A DNA stretch of 64,000 nucleotides from Kappaphycus alvarezii. Its lineage: Eukaryota; Rhodophyta; Florideophyceae; Gigartinales; Solieriaceae. The DNA lies in the NCBI GenBank assembly GCA_002205965.3, contig NADL03000771.1, positions 1,054,001 through 1,118,000 of the forward strand, written 5' to 3'. The translations under genes were made by a program, and so were the position numbers. Position 1 is the stretch's first letter, and every line of letters begins with the position of its first letter. Of this stretch, positions 24,297-36,500 are shown piece after piece. The notes below the pieces were generated by a model. The model saw only the letters and a program-made list of their open reading frames with translations. It was not told the DNA's origin and searched no databases.

Positions 24297-25560
24297 TCGG
24301 CGAATTCTTTTCCGCTCAAAGTCCGTATTGCATGGAACGAAATTGGCGATTTAAGCTTGTGCGCCGCCGCTTCCTAGAGCGCTGCAAAACGCGTTTGCGC
24401 CGCTCAATATTCGCATCAGCGATGCTGCTCAACCTATTTCTTAACCAATTAAAGCGCTCCCTGTCAGTCTCTCGAAGTGGATGCAATTTCAAATGTGGAT
24501 TCGTAATTGCTACTCCAAGCTTAAAAAAGTCATCGTAATATCCTTCTGACCACTTCCACTTGTGGGATAATAGTGTTCAGAGTCCACATAGGCGATCGAA
24601 AAAGTTTTTGACTATAATCCTGTCACTGGACACCTTTCTATGAAAGCTTTCTTGACTAATAGTGAAGGATCCACGGGGTGGCTCCTTAATGGGTGAAATG
24701 CCTCGCATGAACTCAGCACACCCCTGGTATTCTTTGTCAACAATTAAGCCCCATGCTCGGGGGTACTTGTCAGCGAGTAGTTCAGTGTCCTCCCAGGGCT
24801 TCTCATCTGTAGTCGTTTTTAGCTCTTTTTCATGCCAGAAGCGATTGCGTTGCAAAATTTGTAAGTCTGCTACTGACCCCTGAAAATGCCCGCTGAATCC
24901 AAGAGTTAATCCATTCGGCAGCACCGAGACTTCAATTTTGTAGCCATACAATTTATATTTGCCGCTAAAGTACAGCTTCCCCTCCTCGATACTGCCGCTC
25001 GAACGAAGCGAGTGCTGAAGTGTCACATCTGTCGCATATCTCGCCCCGTTAAAATTTTTAAAACGCATTCGATCCTGATGAAGGCGCCTCATTGTGTAAA
25101 GTGTTCCAATTTTGTAACAAACAAGTTGTAGGCATAGGGTGAAAGAATGGAAATGAGGTTAGTCGCCAAACGCTCGAAGGAAGGTGCCGTCATTTGGAAA
25201 ATTCTTGCGAGTATCTGCCACTGTCCCCATGCTCCAATACAGTCATCAAAATGAACAGCGCGTCCCGTGCTGTGATAGAAGATCTTCTTCCTCTCCCGAC
25301 GTTATAGTGCGAAGCCATAAAGGATTCCAAATTATTCCAAATTGTCTCGAATTCAGTTGGTGAAAAGTTTATCATTCTTTGAATGCCATGATCTCCTCCT
25401 TCATTGTGAAATGCGTCAAGAAGCGGTGATGGGGAGTCGGCTTCATCATCTGATGTCTCTGGTCCTCGGGCGCATTCGTACTGGTTAATGTCATCACAAT
25501 ACCCTATTGAGGCGTTCGCGAGAAGCTGAATGCCTATTTAGGCTTCCGCCGCAGATATAG
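24297..25560 (-). mobile_element. DDE transposase copy A, degraded
   Basis: A minus-strand cut-and-paste transposase of the DDE superfamily, similar to the copies at 26.5 kb and 40.9 kb. In order: an N-terminal block 'MINFSPTEFETIWNNLESF' (25375 down), first catalytic Asp in 'ARYATDVTLQHS' and 'YFSGKYKLYGYKIEVSVLPN' (25092 down). Then second Asp in 'LIVDKEYQGC' and the block 'SSDRIIVKNFFDRLC' near 24580-24630. A basic C-terminal tail is recoverable in another frame to about 24300. Where copy C has Glu in 'FVENWF', this copy has Lys, so the presumed catalytic acid is lost. Frame changes also interrupt it. Confidence 0.75.
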
Positions 25561-26471
25561 AGGGTACAGTAGTTTCGTTTTAGCCTTTTTCGATGGTGCT
25601 TTGGGGTGGCGGAGAAGCGGAGATTGGACGGGTACTCATTGTGGGCAAGGGCGAAACAGAGGGGGCTTCACTGTGTGTAAGGCTGAAGTGTATGTAAGTT
25701 AGTGTCGCAGCTGTTTTGAACGGTTTATGCCGTTTAATACTACTTTTTCAACCCAAGTTGAGAGACCGATCGACTTCGGATTTCACTCAGTGATTTCGAT
25801 AGATACCGAGCCCGCGCGCGGGGGTTTCTCAATATTTGTTTGTACAGTGTTCGGTTAAATATGCCCTTTATTTTTTGATCGCAGGTGCGTTTTCAAAAAT
25901 AACATGAAAGAGCGTAAATAGTATGCACAGATCAAGGCACCTTCCACAAATTTTTGGCGTACAGTTGCAATTGCTATTCATTGGCTCTTTCTGATGTGCC
26001 TGCATATTTTTCGAATTACCCTACTGTAAGAAACCTAAAACAATTAGGTTTGAATAGGGTGGCTAAACCCTTCATGTTGTGGGGCGCGACATAATACAGA
26101 CTCGGCACAAGTGGACCAAATCGCATAACTAAGCTGCTGATAAAGCTGAGTCTTCACTCCTCCGGTCGAGCATCCGCTGCGGGTTGCGACTGCGGCCGCG
26201 TATTCGTCGAAGATATAGTGTAGTGCACTGTAGCGATCCATAATAGATCCCTCTAACGAAGAGGGGGTATAGCTGAAAGAGCCAATACATTTATAGCAAC
26301 ATGCCCACCCCTCGATAGATCTCCAATTCAAATACTGAATAGATACTTGAAATGACCGACATTACAGTAATGACAGACCTTTTTACTAATGGCCTAATTT
26401 AACACAGTGAAGACACAAAAAAATATTTTTGATACATTAAAACCACATTTACCAAGTGAAATACTACTGGC
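25561..26471. other. spacer between transposase copies
   Basis: One unrecognised 95-codon frame lies at 26044-26331 on the minus strand. TGTACAGTG occurs near 25842. Otherwise nothing is supported. The spacer may contain transposon ends that I cannot delimit. Confidence 0.4.
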
Positions 26472-27720
26472 TCAGCTATTGAGTAAATCAAGGATTGCAG
26501 AAGCCCCCTCCCCCATACGAGCACTACTTCCTAGCTCCGGCGACATCCTTGCCCTGCGTTTCGCACGATAACGCTGCTGGGCCAGTCTGCGTTTTTCTAT
26601 TTTATTCAAGCCCACCTCCCTCAATATTTTCCCCTGCAATCTAGCCATCTTACCATCTTCATCAGGTAAAGGATGCAACTTCACATTCAAATTCGTCAAA
26701 GCTAAACAAAGCATAAAAAGGTGTCATACCACTTCTCGTCCCATCTCCGGCGGTTAGCCATCACAGCCCACAGCGACGACAAACGCCCATAATAATTCGC
26801 GACTACAATGCGTTCTGAACTGATCTCCATATTCACCTAATCTCTTCAAACGATAGAACACCACCGATATGCATTTTTTTTGGATGAACAACCCTTGTTA
26901 CGCTCGAGGCTTCATGTTATTCCTTATCCATCACTACAGCCCAGTTGTTGGGGTATTTTCCTGAAAGTAGTCACACATCCGGAATTTGTTGAAGCTCTTC
27001 ATTCGTCTTGGAGGTCGAATTTTCATAGAATTCAAGATTTTCAGTAAAGATTGTAGTGTCCGCGACTGAGCCAGGACGATGTGGGGAACACCCAATGGCT
27101 AAGCCATTGGGAAGGACAGAAACCTTGAATCCGAATAGCTTGTGCTTGTTGCTGAAGTATTCCTTGGCTTCGTCGTGATTTATACTCGGTCAATTGGTGC
27201 TGTGAAAAGTAATGTCAGTTACATAAAGCGCAAACTTGTAGTTTTTGAACGTAGTTCCTTCTTCAACCAACCGAGACAGCGTAAATACCCTTTCATACTT
27301 CTGCACTGCTCTCTCGAACATAATCGGGCAAATCCTCCAGAAGAATCCAGTAACCATGGGCTCGAATGTGGGGCCTTTAATCCCGAACATTCGTCCACTA
27401 AAGTCCCAGTTACCTTCCTGCTTGAGTGTTGAAAGAATCATGAAGAGGAAATCCTTCGGTTTTGTTCCAGATCTTCCACCTCGGCTCCTTCATACTGAGC
27501 ACGGACTGTTTGTTCTATAATTCGCCATAAAGCATCAAAGTCCAAAGAGAAAATTTAGTCATAACCAGTACTGCCCCAGATTCTCCTGAATCAACAAAAG
27601 TTTCCATAACAGGACAATCTGACTCCTCCTTGTCCGAGTCCGACTCCGTTTCTTCTGAATTATGTAGCAGTTGGTGCATTCTTTCATTCTTTTCTACCCT
27701 TGTTTGCCATGAGGCGAAAA
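26472..27720 (-). mobile_element. DDE transposase copy B, degraded
   Basis: Same transposase family as copies A and C, same strand. The N-terminal part 'LKQEGNWDFSGRMFGIKGPT' (27441 down) runs into 'KNYKFALYVTDITFHSTN' with the first Asp. The block near 27065-27160 reads 'YFSNKHKLFGFKVSVLPNG' and 'PHRPGSVAD'. 'NNWAVVMDKEYQ' carries the second Asp near 26925. The C-terminal domain (26472-26714) reads 'LALTNLNVKLHPLPDEDGKM' and ends in a basic tail. The central portion near 26720-26920 is poorly preserved. Frame changes make it inactive as it stands. Confidence 0.75.
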
Positions 27721-27959
27721 ACTCTTGAGGCTGATGGTGCTTTTTCCATTTTACTGCTGCTAATATCCCGAATTGTTCCCTAAGACCGTATAGCCGGCCT
27801 ATTTTATGGTCAAAATTTCATTTTGTGTTTGTTGCAATTGCGGCAATGACAGATTTGGGTATCTTGGTGTTTCGGTTTCACAGGTGTTGTAATTGGCGGT
27901 TTTTTGTCTTTACGTTTCTCTCTTGATTTTAAAGTGAGATTACAGTAACGAATGCTACC

Positions 27960-28640
27960 CAGGTGTCGCAAGCCCACTGGACCGTCATGCTATCCCGTCA
28001 CTTTTGATTGCCGGTCTACACCGACTCACTCCCGATAACCTGTCACCATTGAAAGCGAGGCATGGACCCCCTCGGCGATCACGCGGCCGACCTCTGCCCT
28101 GCCAGTTTTGGACACACACACCGTCACAAGGCCCACCGCAACGCGCTCGAATAACATGTCTTCCGTGCCGCCCGATTCGACTGTCAGTACGAAATGCCTC
28201 TCCTCATACCTGATAAAGAGCTTCGGCCCGCGAACATCCTCTTAAACCCCCCACCGATCCGAGCAACGAAGAGACACGGCCTGTCGCGTGTGACATTACC
28301 GTCTTCTCGTCGTTCGAAGCCCCCTCCCTCAGCAAGGCCACCTCGGCCGCTGGCGGTGCTGCCTTATTGGGGCACCGTCAAAAGGTAGGGGACCTGGGAC
28401 GCAAGCTGTCGCGCTGCACCGTCCGATACCCCGACCCGTGCACCAGAACGTTAAGTTTCGATTGCGTTTGATTCTCTCGGTGCGTCTACCCCACAAACTC
28501 TTGTATTGCTTGGAGTTAATTCCGCGAATAACGTGGAAGTACAATACGACTTGAATCGTGACACGCCGCCGTGTCTATCAGCGCCTCAGTTGCATCATCT
28601 GGTCGTCTATCGCTATGGCTATCTGCTCAGTCATGCCTCT
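27960..28640 (+). mobile_element. RT-element C-terminal fragment
   Basis: The plus strand contains, across frames, a Cys/His block 'PLGDHAADLCPASFGHTHRH' (about 28060-28125), then 'ELRPANILLNPPPIRATKRH' (28209-28268) and a terminal block 'RRRVYQRLSCIIWSSIAMA' (28560-28620). All three appear in the same order in the element at 44.9-45.7 kb. This order matches the region after the polymerase in RT-encoding elements common in algal and oomycete genomes; that family link is from general knowledge. No polymerase core precedes it here. Confidence 0.6.
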
Positions 28641-29930
28641 GCACATGACTGAGGTGGGAATTTGGTTACTTCCTAGCCTTATCGTCGGTTCCTGCAGTGG
28701 AAACCGTAGGAACCATTTGATGTAAACTTTTTATGCGTAAAGACAAGGTCTTTACAGAAATACTCGAATATTTACAATTTTGGCCGTACTCTGTGGACTA
28801 TTACTAAATTTTTTTTGAATACTACAGAATTTTAGCAAAAAATAAGTTTTTCTTTTATTAAAATTTCGCACTATGTCATACTTGGATGTTACGTTGGCGC
28901 ACTGCTATTTCGTGTTTAACACTACTTTTCCTGTAGCCTCTCTTTTCATATGGAGAAAACCGACTATTTTCGCGAAAGGTCTAATGAAAACATAAATATT
29001 AGGGTTTTAGAGGGGTTACGCTGTGCTCTTTTTAATTTGATTTCAGAGACACGTACGACACGTAATGAAAACATCCGTAAATAAGCTGGAGACACGTTGA
29101 AAACTTCGTAGAAAGGGCGGGTGACACTTTTGCCATTCCGTTTCATCTTCCCAACAAAACCATGATGAGTCTTCATAAATCGACCTCAACTTTCTAGCCC
29201 TCATCTTCATCCCCATTTCTGCCCCTTCCCGCACCCGTGACCGCCCGTGAACCCAAAAAAACCCACCTGCACGAGCACCCGAATTTTCTGTAGTTAAACC
29301 TTTTGAGGTTGGTTTTGCTTACTATAGCAAACCCATTCTTCACAATCATATCATATCGTCGACGTTAACTACCTTCTGCTCCATGTACAATCCTCGTGGA
29401 GCCCGAGCTGTATGAATGATGTAACGCTGTGGGTGTTGAGCGCACACGAGCAGATCTAGGTTGAAATGTTGCTGAAACTTTGGTTGAGGCTGGCTTGGTT
29501 AAGCCCGCCGCTCTAAAAACAGAGTTAATGTAAAACTGGAGATAGCGAGATACCAAAAAAAATGTAGTCTAGCAGTAGCGAATGTAATGATTTTTCCCTA
29601 AAATGGACCTGACGATATCGTAAGTAGCGCTTTCAGAATTGTAGTCGGCACGAGTGACATACTCTGAAAAGATGTAAGAAGTACATTGGTCCAGGTGGCA
29701 TGGGATAGCAAGGAAACTTTTGATTGGTAACGCAGTGACATAATATCCCAGTGTGCAACTCGTCTGGAACTATTCCAAGTGTACGAATGGGGTCAAACGC
29801 TGTGTTCAGAACTGTGAGAAAAGTTTAATGACAGCAAAGTGCCTGGTAGCCCTGGCTGTAAGGTTACCAGTGTTTTGAATCTACAGAACAGTAGATGCAG
29901 TGAATTCGTGTAAAGCTGTAAGACCTGTGA
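28641..29930. other. no supported gene
   Basis: Short AT-moderate DNA between two transposon remnants. The sequence just before 29940 may hold the worn gag/protease part of the gypsy element that follows, but I cannot identify motifs. Confidence 0.4.
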
Positions 29931-29939
29931 AGTGAAATA

Positions 29940-32900
29940 CAAAAAATGGGCTGTACCGGTGGGGCTGAATCCTAAGTCTAAGGGACAGATCATTTTTTCG
30001 TTGATTATAGAAAGTTGAACGCCGTAATAGTGAAGGGCACTTACCCGTTACTAAGGATGGATGATGACGTTGACTCCTTGGGAGATGCGTCAGTATTCAC
30101 TACGGTTGATTGCAACTCTGGCTACTAGCAAGCTCAAGTTGAAAAAGTGGACAGAGACAAGACCGCTTTCACATGCCACACAGAATTATATCGCTATAAT
30201 CGAATTCCATTGGGATTATGGAACGGACCTGTTACCCTTCAGCGGACACTCGAAAATCTTCTTGCAGCATACTGATGGCGCTACTGTCTAGTATACCTCG
30301 ACGATGCATCATTTTCTCCAAATATATGGAGCACATCGAACATGTCTACAGAATTCTACAGTTATTGCAATATGCTAGTGTATCCTTCAAGTTAAGGAAA
30401 TATACATTTGGTTCCGATAAGGTCAAATAACTAGGACAAATCATCAAGTCAGGAAGATTTTAATAGATTCTACCAGACTAGCTGCACTACGGGATGCCAA
30501 GCACCCAGCAACAAGTACTGAGCTTTGGATTTTTCCCGGTCTTTGTAATATATATCGCCGCTTTATCAAAGACTTTTCGAATATCGCGGCAACAATTAAC
30601 AGGCTTTTGCGCAAAGGTATACTAATAAAGCTAGGGACACTTGGCGCTACAGAAATAGCTTTCCGGACTCCTATCACTGAAAGTATGTCACTTAAGACAT
30701 TCTCTTAGCCAAGAGCAGTATTCCGCTATTTAATAGGCACGGGCGACTTTTCAACATCAAGTGGGCGTCGCCCTTTTTCAAAAATATCCAAATGGGGAAC
30801 GAAAACCCATTGCATTCTTCTCTAAATCACTCAAGGAAGTCGAGAAACGTTTCCTTCTCACAGAAAAGAAGGCATGGACGTGGTTTGGTTGTCGATGGCA
30901 TTGCAAACTTACCTACAAGGGATAAGTTCACCATTCACACTTGCCATTCCTCACTGAGGTGATTCGTGAATTTAAATGATCCATCGGGTCGACTCATGCG
31001 TTGGAAGCTTTTAAGTTCTGATTTCTGCATTGAAGTTGTGCATAAAAAGGGGAACAAAATAAACAAGCAGATGCATTGTCAAGACTTCGTACCGTTCGTG
31101 AAACGGTTGAAGATTTCGAAGAAGAAGTACAGCGCTTTCATGAATAGAACTCCACTGGTCTTAACAATGGGTATTCGTGGGACTCGTCCGCAAAAAGATC
31201 ATCCGAAAACGTCAATAAGGCCGGGCCGATTACAGATTTTGATAAAATCGATATTTCTTTTCTAACTGTAGTTCTATTACTATCCATGAAAAACGGAAGT
31301 GAAGAGGAATTAGAATGTCTTTCTCCGCAGGACCTCTCCAGGTAACAGATAAAGTACGACTTCTGCCAGAAAATCTGTTCAAAAATAAATGCTGGACACG
31401 TGCTTCCCTTCACATTGGCCGGTCCCGGACACGAATAATACCTCTGTCGAACAGCATTGGAAGAAATTCAGATCGTCGTCGCAACTCCCTTCTCTAGAGC
31501 ATTTAAAGACTAAGTCATCATTCCAAGTTAGGCGCTCATCCAGGTGGCCGAAGACTGTATGTTCTCCGCAAAATTCCTGCTATTGGCCATTTATTTCGAT
31601 GGATTGTTACGATGTAGATTGATCGCGCCCAACTTGTGCGAAAAACAGAAACAAATTGCTAAATTCTGTGAAGGAGCTAAAGCTTTTTGCACCAAGAGCC
31701 CCGCTGGGGTTTGTGGTAATCGACATGCTCGGCGAACTCATCCGTACCAATAAAGGGAACCGTTTTCTTTTAGTGGTCACTCATCGATATTGGAAGCTTG
31801 TCCAAACCGTGACCCTGAAGAACACCTTGGCCGCATCATTTGACTCCGCCTTTATAACACACTGGGTTTCTGTTTACGTTCCAGCCACCCAATTGTCCGA
31901 TAATGGTAGCCGGTTTGCGTCCTCAGTTATTTTTTAGCGTATGTTCGATTCATGGTATTAAGAACTTATTCACTACCAGATACCACCAGCATACGAATAG
32001 GCAAGCGGAGCGCTTCAACCACACAATAATTGCAGCCCCTCGAAACTACGTGGTAGACCATCCGCAGTACTGGGAACTCTTCAAGAACGCCCTGGCGTTT
32101 TACTTCAACAGACAAGTCCACCGGACTACGAACGTGGCCCCTCTCGAGCTCGTCTTGTAACGCGCACCCACTTCCTTGACAATGCGAGCACAGCCTACCC
32201 TTGAAGAGAAATCATCGTCGTACAGTACCACCACGGGTGAAAAGTCTCGGTTAAAAGGCCTTATGTATACAGTGGAGCAGTTCATAGAGAAATAACAGGT
32301 AAGATACAATTCCAACTTTGACACGAGGTTACGAAAGTCGGCATATGACATCTCGGTGGCATCTTTTGTATTCCTTAGAAGGGAGCCCGGCTCGATCAAA
32401 GAACGTCGATACCAGTTTGCTGCCGTGGCAACTGTTCCACATCGAGTCAGGGAAGTTCGAGACGACACCGTCGTGATTCACATTGGAGACTCGCAAGAGC
32501 AGGTATCTCGAGATCGAGTCGAGCCTGCATCAACTCCATGAATTCACCTTCAAAAGGACGCGCATGAGAAATCGAAGCCAATAATGGAAATGCAGAAAAC
32601 GGATCACACCCCCGCAGCCATCAAAACGCGAATCAACTCAAGTGGTATCCCGAAGCTATTTCTGTGTCCAAAGGACTGCTTTACCTTCCATTGATTGAAA
32701 TGAGAGATGAAGCAATAAATAATGCAGCACAAGACTCTCTCGGGACTCAAAATTACAACATGATTTCACGTTATCCAACTAAAAAGTTCCTCCCTCAGAG
32801 GATAAAAGGGGAGAGCAACAGATTCTTTCGCTATCCTTTTCGGTTTGTTATAAAAAAACGAGTCGAGAACGACTAAGAATCATTCTGATCATCTACCCAC

Positions 32901-33240
32901 CTCGAGAAACTTGGCCCCCTCCCCAAATAAAATTCTTCTTAACAAGTAAACGTTATCTGCAGAGAACGATAGTGACGTCCACCAAACCCTACTGACCCGG
33001 CATCAGCAAAGGGAATCCGAAGTTAGGGAGAAAAAGCCAAAAGTCCCTCGTTGGGAATATGTTATCGAGAACATTTTACCACACGGTCAAGCTGACGATG
33101 AGGAGCTGTTTGTACGCGTCCATTAGACGGCCTATCCCATCTCAGAGGCAACTTGGTAAACCGTTTCCGCGCTCCTGAGGAGCAAGATGATTCAATACTA
33201 CTGGAAAAACAAATTGCCTATACTACCAGAAGTGGCAACC
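29940..33240 (+). mobile_element. degraded Ty3/gypsy chromovirus
   Basis: Plus-strand pol landmarks appear in order across frames. RT start is 'DYRKLNAVIVKGTYPLLRMD' near 30010-30062, then 'TTVDCNSGY' with the next Trp codon now TAG. YLDD is near 30294-30305. RNase H tail is 'NDPSGRLMRWKLLSSDF' (30966 on). The zinc-binding region and integrase run 31560-32160, with 'VVIDMLGEL', 'LSDNGSRF' and 'QAERFNHT' supplying the D, D, E triad. A C-terminal tail is 'GDSQEQVSRDRVEPAS' (32490-32537) and a chromodomain lies near 33045-33170. Stops and shifts occur throughout. LTRs were not found. Confidence 0.85.
33041..33175 (+). other. chromodomain of the gypsy integrase tail
   Basis: The translated block reads 'WEYVIENILPHGQADDEELF', then V-R-V-H, and after a stop 'TAYPISEATW'. 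The two stop codons stand exactly where the chromodomain fold has Trp (TGG to TAG) and Glu (GAA to TAA). Chromodomains on integrases steer chromoviruses to histone-marked chromatin. This identifies the element as a chromovirus. Confidence 0.75.
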
Positions 33241-36200
33241 ACTTAAGTGGGGTTAAAATCTTCAAGATTACTTCGATTGTATGAAAAATGTTCCGATCCT
33301 CCGAAGGGGGATGAATTTCGAGCCCAAAAGATAGAGCTCAACCAAGAACTCATTGTCGCTTGACTAACTCGGACATAAGCACAAGGGAGTTTGCCAGGGG
33401 TTCCGCCAAAAGCAACTTCAAGAGACCAAATGAAGTGAAACGAAAACGTCCCGTACTTTTGGGGCATTGTTGAAAATTTTGGCTTTCAATTACCTACTGG
33501 CGTCCAGAAATGCCCCATTTCGCCAATTATCCATCTATAGAGGGCAGTTTCGTGGAAGGTGGTCCTGCTCGCCCATTGCTTGTTTCTCAACACCTTCGGC
33601 AAACGCGAACAAACTTTAATGCATCTTCATTATCGAAAAGGGGAGAGAACCAGCTGTAAATCCGACAAGTCGAACGAAAAAGTGTTGGATAACCCTATAG
33701 GGCTCCGATGAGAAAAAGAATGTGTCCAACTTCTTAACTTCGGGCTTCCATAATTAAGAAGGGAGCACTGTTACATCCGATCCGTAGTATTCTGCTGACG
33801 TGCTTTCGTAATTGCGCCTCTTAGATGAGTAACCAAAGTTGGTATATTACTAGCGCAACTCCCTTCGGGAGTTGAAAAGGGGGAAAAAAAATCTGAATGA
33901 CTTTCATTGCAAAAGGGTGATACTTGACACCTCCGTACCTTGTTTCAGAAAGATTAGTCGCATCCACCTCTGGTATATCCTCTAGTGTATTGAGATAAAT
34001 TGAGCTGTCATCATGGTTAAATCGATTTAAAGCCTTTCGTGTAAAGGCGGCTGATTTTCCGCGGCCTTCCGGTTGCTGAAAGCAGAAAATGAATCGGGGA
34101 ATTATTTTTCGACGGGGTGTAGTATCGCGTAGACGTTCCAAGAGCCCCTTCCCTGGCCGAACCATGAATATAGGGTCGCTTTCGAGAATTTTGGCGTTGT
34201 GCGAGCCCCTTCCTCGGACGCTGCCCAATTGTCGAGGGCACGTATCCGAATTTTCATTCCCAATCCCATCTTGTTTGAACCTTTCCGAAGCTAGAGATTC
34301 CTCTCTAGAGAAATGTGCAATAATCTAAGATTGTTGAGATTTTTCCCCTTTCTCACCGACAGAAGAAGCCACGTCCGTGGTACCACGAGTCCTTGTTACC
34401 CTCTCTTTGTTCTCCGCTGTTCTTTGTACTCTCAACTTGCATTGGACTTTTATCCTAGGACGGTTCGACATCTGCAAACTTTCGCGGTTCACATGAATCC
34501 TCCTTTTCATGATCGTCTCTTGATTTATCTGCCGTACACTCGCGGACGATGTACGGTGGCTGCCTTTGCCTCTGTGCCCTACGACCCAGAGCTTCGGTGA
34601 CCACCTCCCTCCCCCAAGGATCGCAGCAGATGAAATCCCCTGCGGCCCCTGTCCTGGATCTGCAGTGCCTGTATCGGTAGCCGTCACCGAGTTGAGCGTT
34701 TCGATTCGGGACCTGTGACTAATCTCTACCCTCCATGGCTTGATCGAAGTGACAACAATCCTTGAGCCTACCCTCTCCGAGAAGAAGACGCAGTAAATTG
34801 GGTCCAAAACGTTTCATAGCAACTCGAAAACGAGGAGAAATCCATCATAAGCGAAACAAATCGTACACCTCCCACACAACGAAAGAGAAGACTGAAACTA
34901 CCCACCCTGTACAGTGCACCACCCACCAAGCGGATGAGGGGATTGCAAAAATGTCAGAGCCGCGATAGTTGAATACGGCGGTAACTAAGTCTAAACACCT
35001 CAGGAAGCCTCCTATTTCTCCCACCAAGAGGGTACGGGCACACAACGCGATCGAAATGAGGTTGTAGTCCACTCTGCTTCCGTCTGATGCCAATGATGAA
35101 GAGTCCGAACTCAGATCTGTACCGCCGTTCGTATCTGACACTAAGCGCTTCAATCCCCTTCATTGCCTGTACATACTCATGTTCCATGGGTGTCCTTGAA
35201 CACCGCATATCCACAGGGCCTCTCAGGAAGTGGTTAACGCCGCTGTCCGCTACCTGAGATGCGCAGCCCGGTTAACAAACGAAGCTTGTCCAAAAGACCA
35301 AGTGCTTGGTCGAAAAAGCTGAATACGACGGTGGGGAACCGGTTCCCGACGACCTCTCCGCCAGCGGCGATGTAATGTGCCTAGCTCTCAAACCCTGATC
35401 GTGACTCTCGAACGCCATTTGTAACACCGATTGCTCCCAGTGGAACCACACCGGGCAATATCCATTCATAATCCCTTCACTGCGCATGGCTGCGCAACCA
35501 GCTCCAATCAATCAAGGTTTATGCATCTGGCCAAGGCACTCTTCCGAAGTATGCCGGACCCATCGACATAGGGTGAAAGAAAAGCTCGCTCGGATGATTA
35601 TGCATGTTAGAAAGAGCAAAGACGCGGTCGAAATGATTCTAAGACTGCCGGCTGGTAGGGTCAGAAGATTGAAAATTTTGAAAAGATGATGACCCTAGGA
35701 AGAGGGGTTCTGTCGTGTCTTGTCCCTGTTCCCCCGTGCCACAAACGACCAACACTGTTTATATGGAACTCGCGAGTGTGGCTGACCGCCCTAGAGCCAC
35801 ACGCTGCGAGGCCGACAATAATTGAAAAATAACCGAAATACTGCAGAAAATAATACATAATAACTCTAAAGTACAGTAGCAGACAAACTTAGAACACTGA
35901 AGACAAAAAACGTCATAAAAGTGGTAGAAAGGCGGGTTTTTTGGTGACTCTTCAGGAGCAACAAACACCGGTATTCCCGTAATTTCTATCACTCAAACTA
36001 AGGATAGCGCAAGAATTGAATGTTGTTAGTAGGTACAGGCCGGGATGAAAAGAAGGATGATTCGTTTCCAGAAGATAAGATGGAAGAACGTATCTGGACA
36101 GGTGGATTTACGGGGAGCGGAAACGCGAAATAAGAAATGTGTTTGTTGATGCCAGCATTGGTCCAATCTTATGCTTAAATAGTGGAAAACAAGAGGGAAA

Positions 36201-36411
36201 TGCATTTACCACTGCGGTCTTACAACATACTGATTTCCATTTTAAGGGTCATGCCCATCCCCGTAGGTGTTTATCTCCAAGTACTATATTAATCTCCAGG
36301 TGGTGTGCCCGAATGCAATCGCATGCAGTACTACAATGAAAAATGCCATTGCAATACGATGCCAATGCCTGGATCTTCATGAATTAGGTCTAATATTTGG
36401 GGAGTTCTCCC
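33241..36411. other. no supported gene
   Basis: Several open frames of 100-160 codons exist on the minus strand, notably 33821-34228 and 34325-34807. None has a recognised motif, and base composition drifts along the stretch. They could be gag-like or host pseudogene fragments. I do not call a product. Confidence 0.35.
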
Positions 36412-36500
36412 CATAAATTGGGAGACTCCCGCGCCTCGAACCCGGGACATCCTCGTCAGTAGCTCGAGACACTGCCATCTAGGCCACTTGGCCCAAGCTG
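36412..36500 (-). tRNA. tRNA-like sequence, probable pseudogene or SINE head
   Basis: On the minus strand an A-box-like AGTGGCCTAGATGG and a B-box GGGTTCGAGGC are spaced as in a tRNA gene. TTGGG near the 5' side can pair with CCCAA at the 3' side, and the T-stem pairs at four of five positions. The anticodon arm (TCTCG...CGAGG) closes a 9-base loop instead of 7, and the rest of the acceptor stem does not pair. So a functional tRNA is unlikely; a tRNA-derived repeat fits better. Confidence 0.35.
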
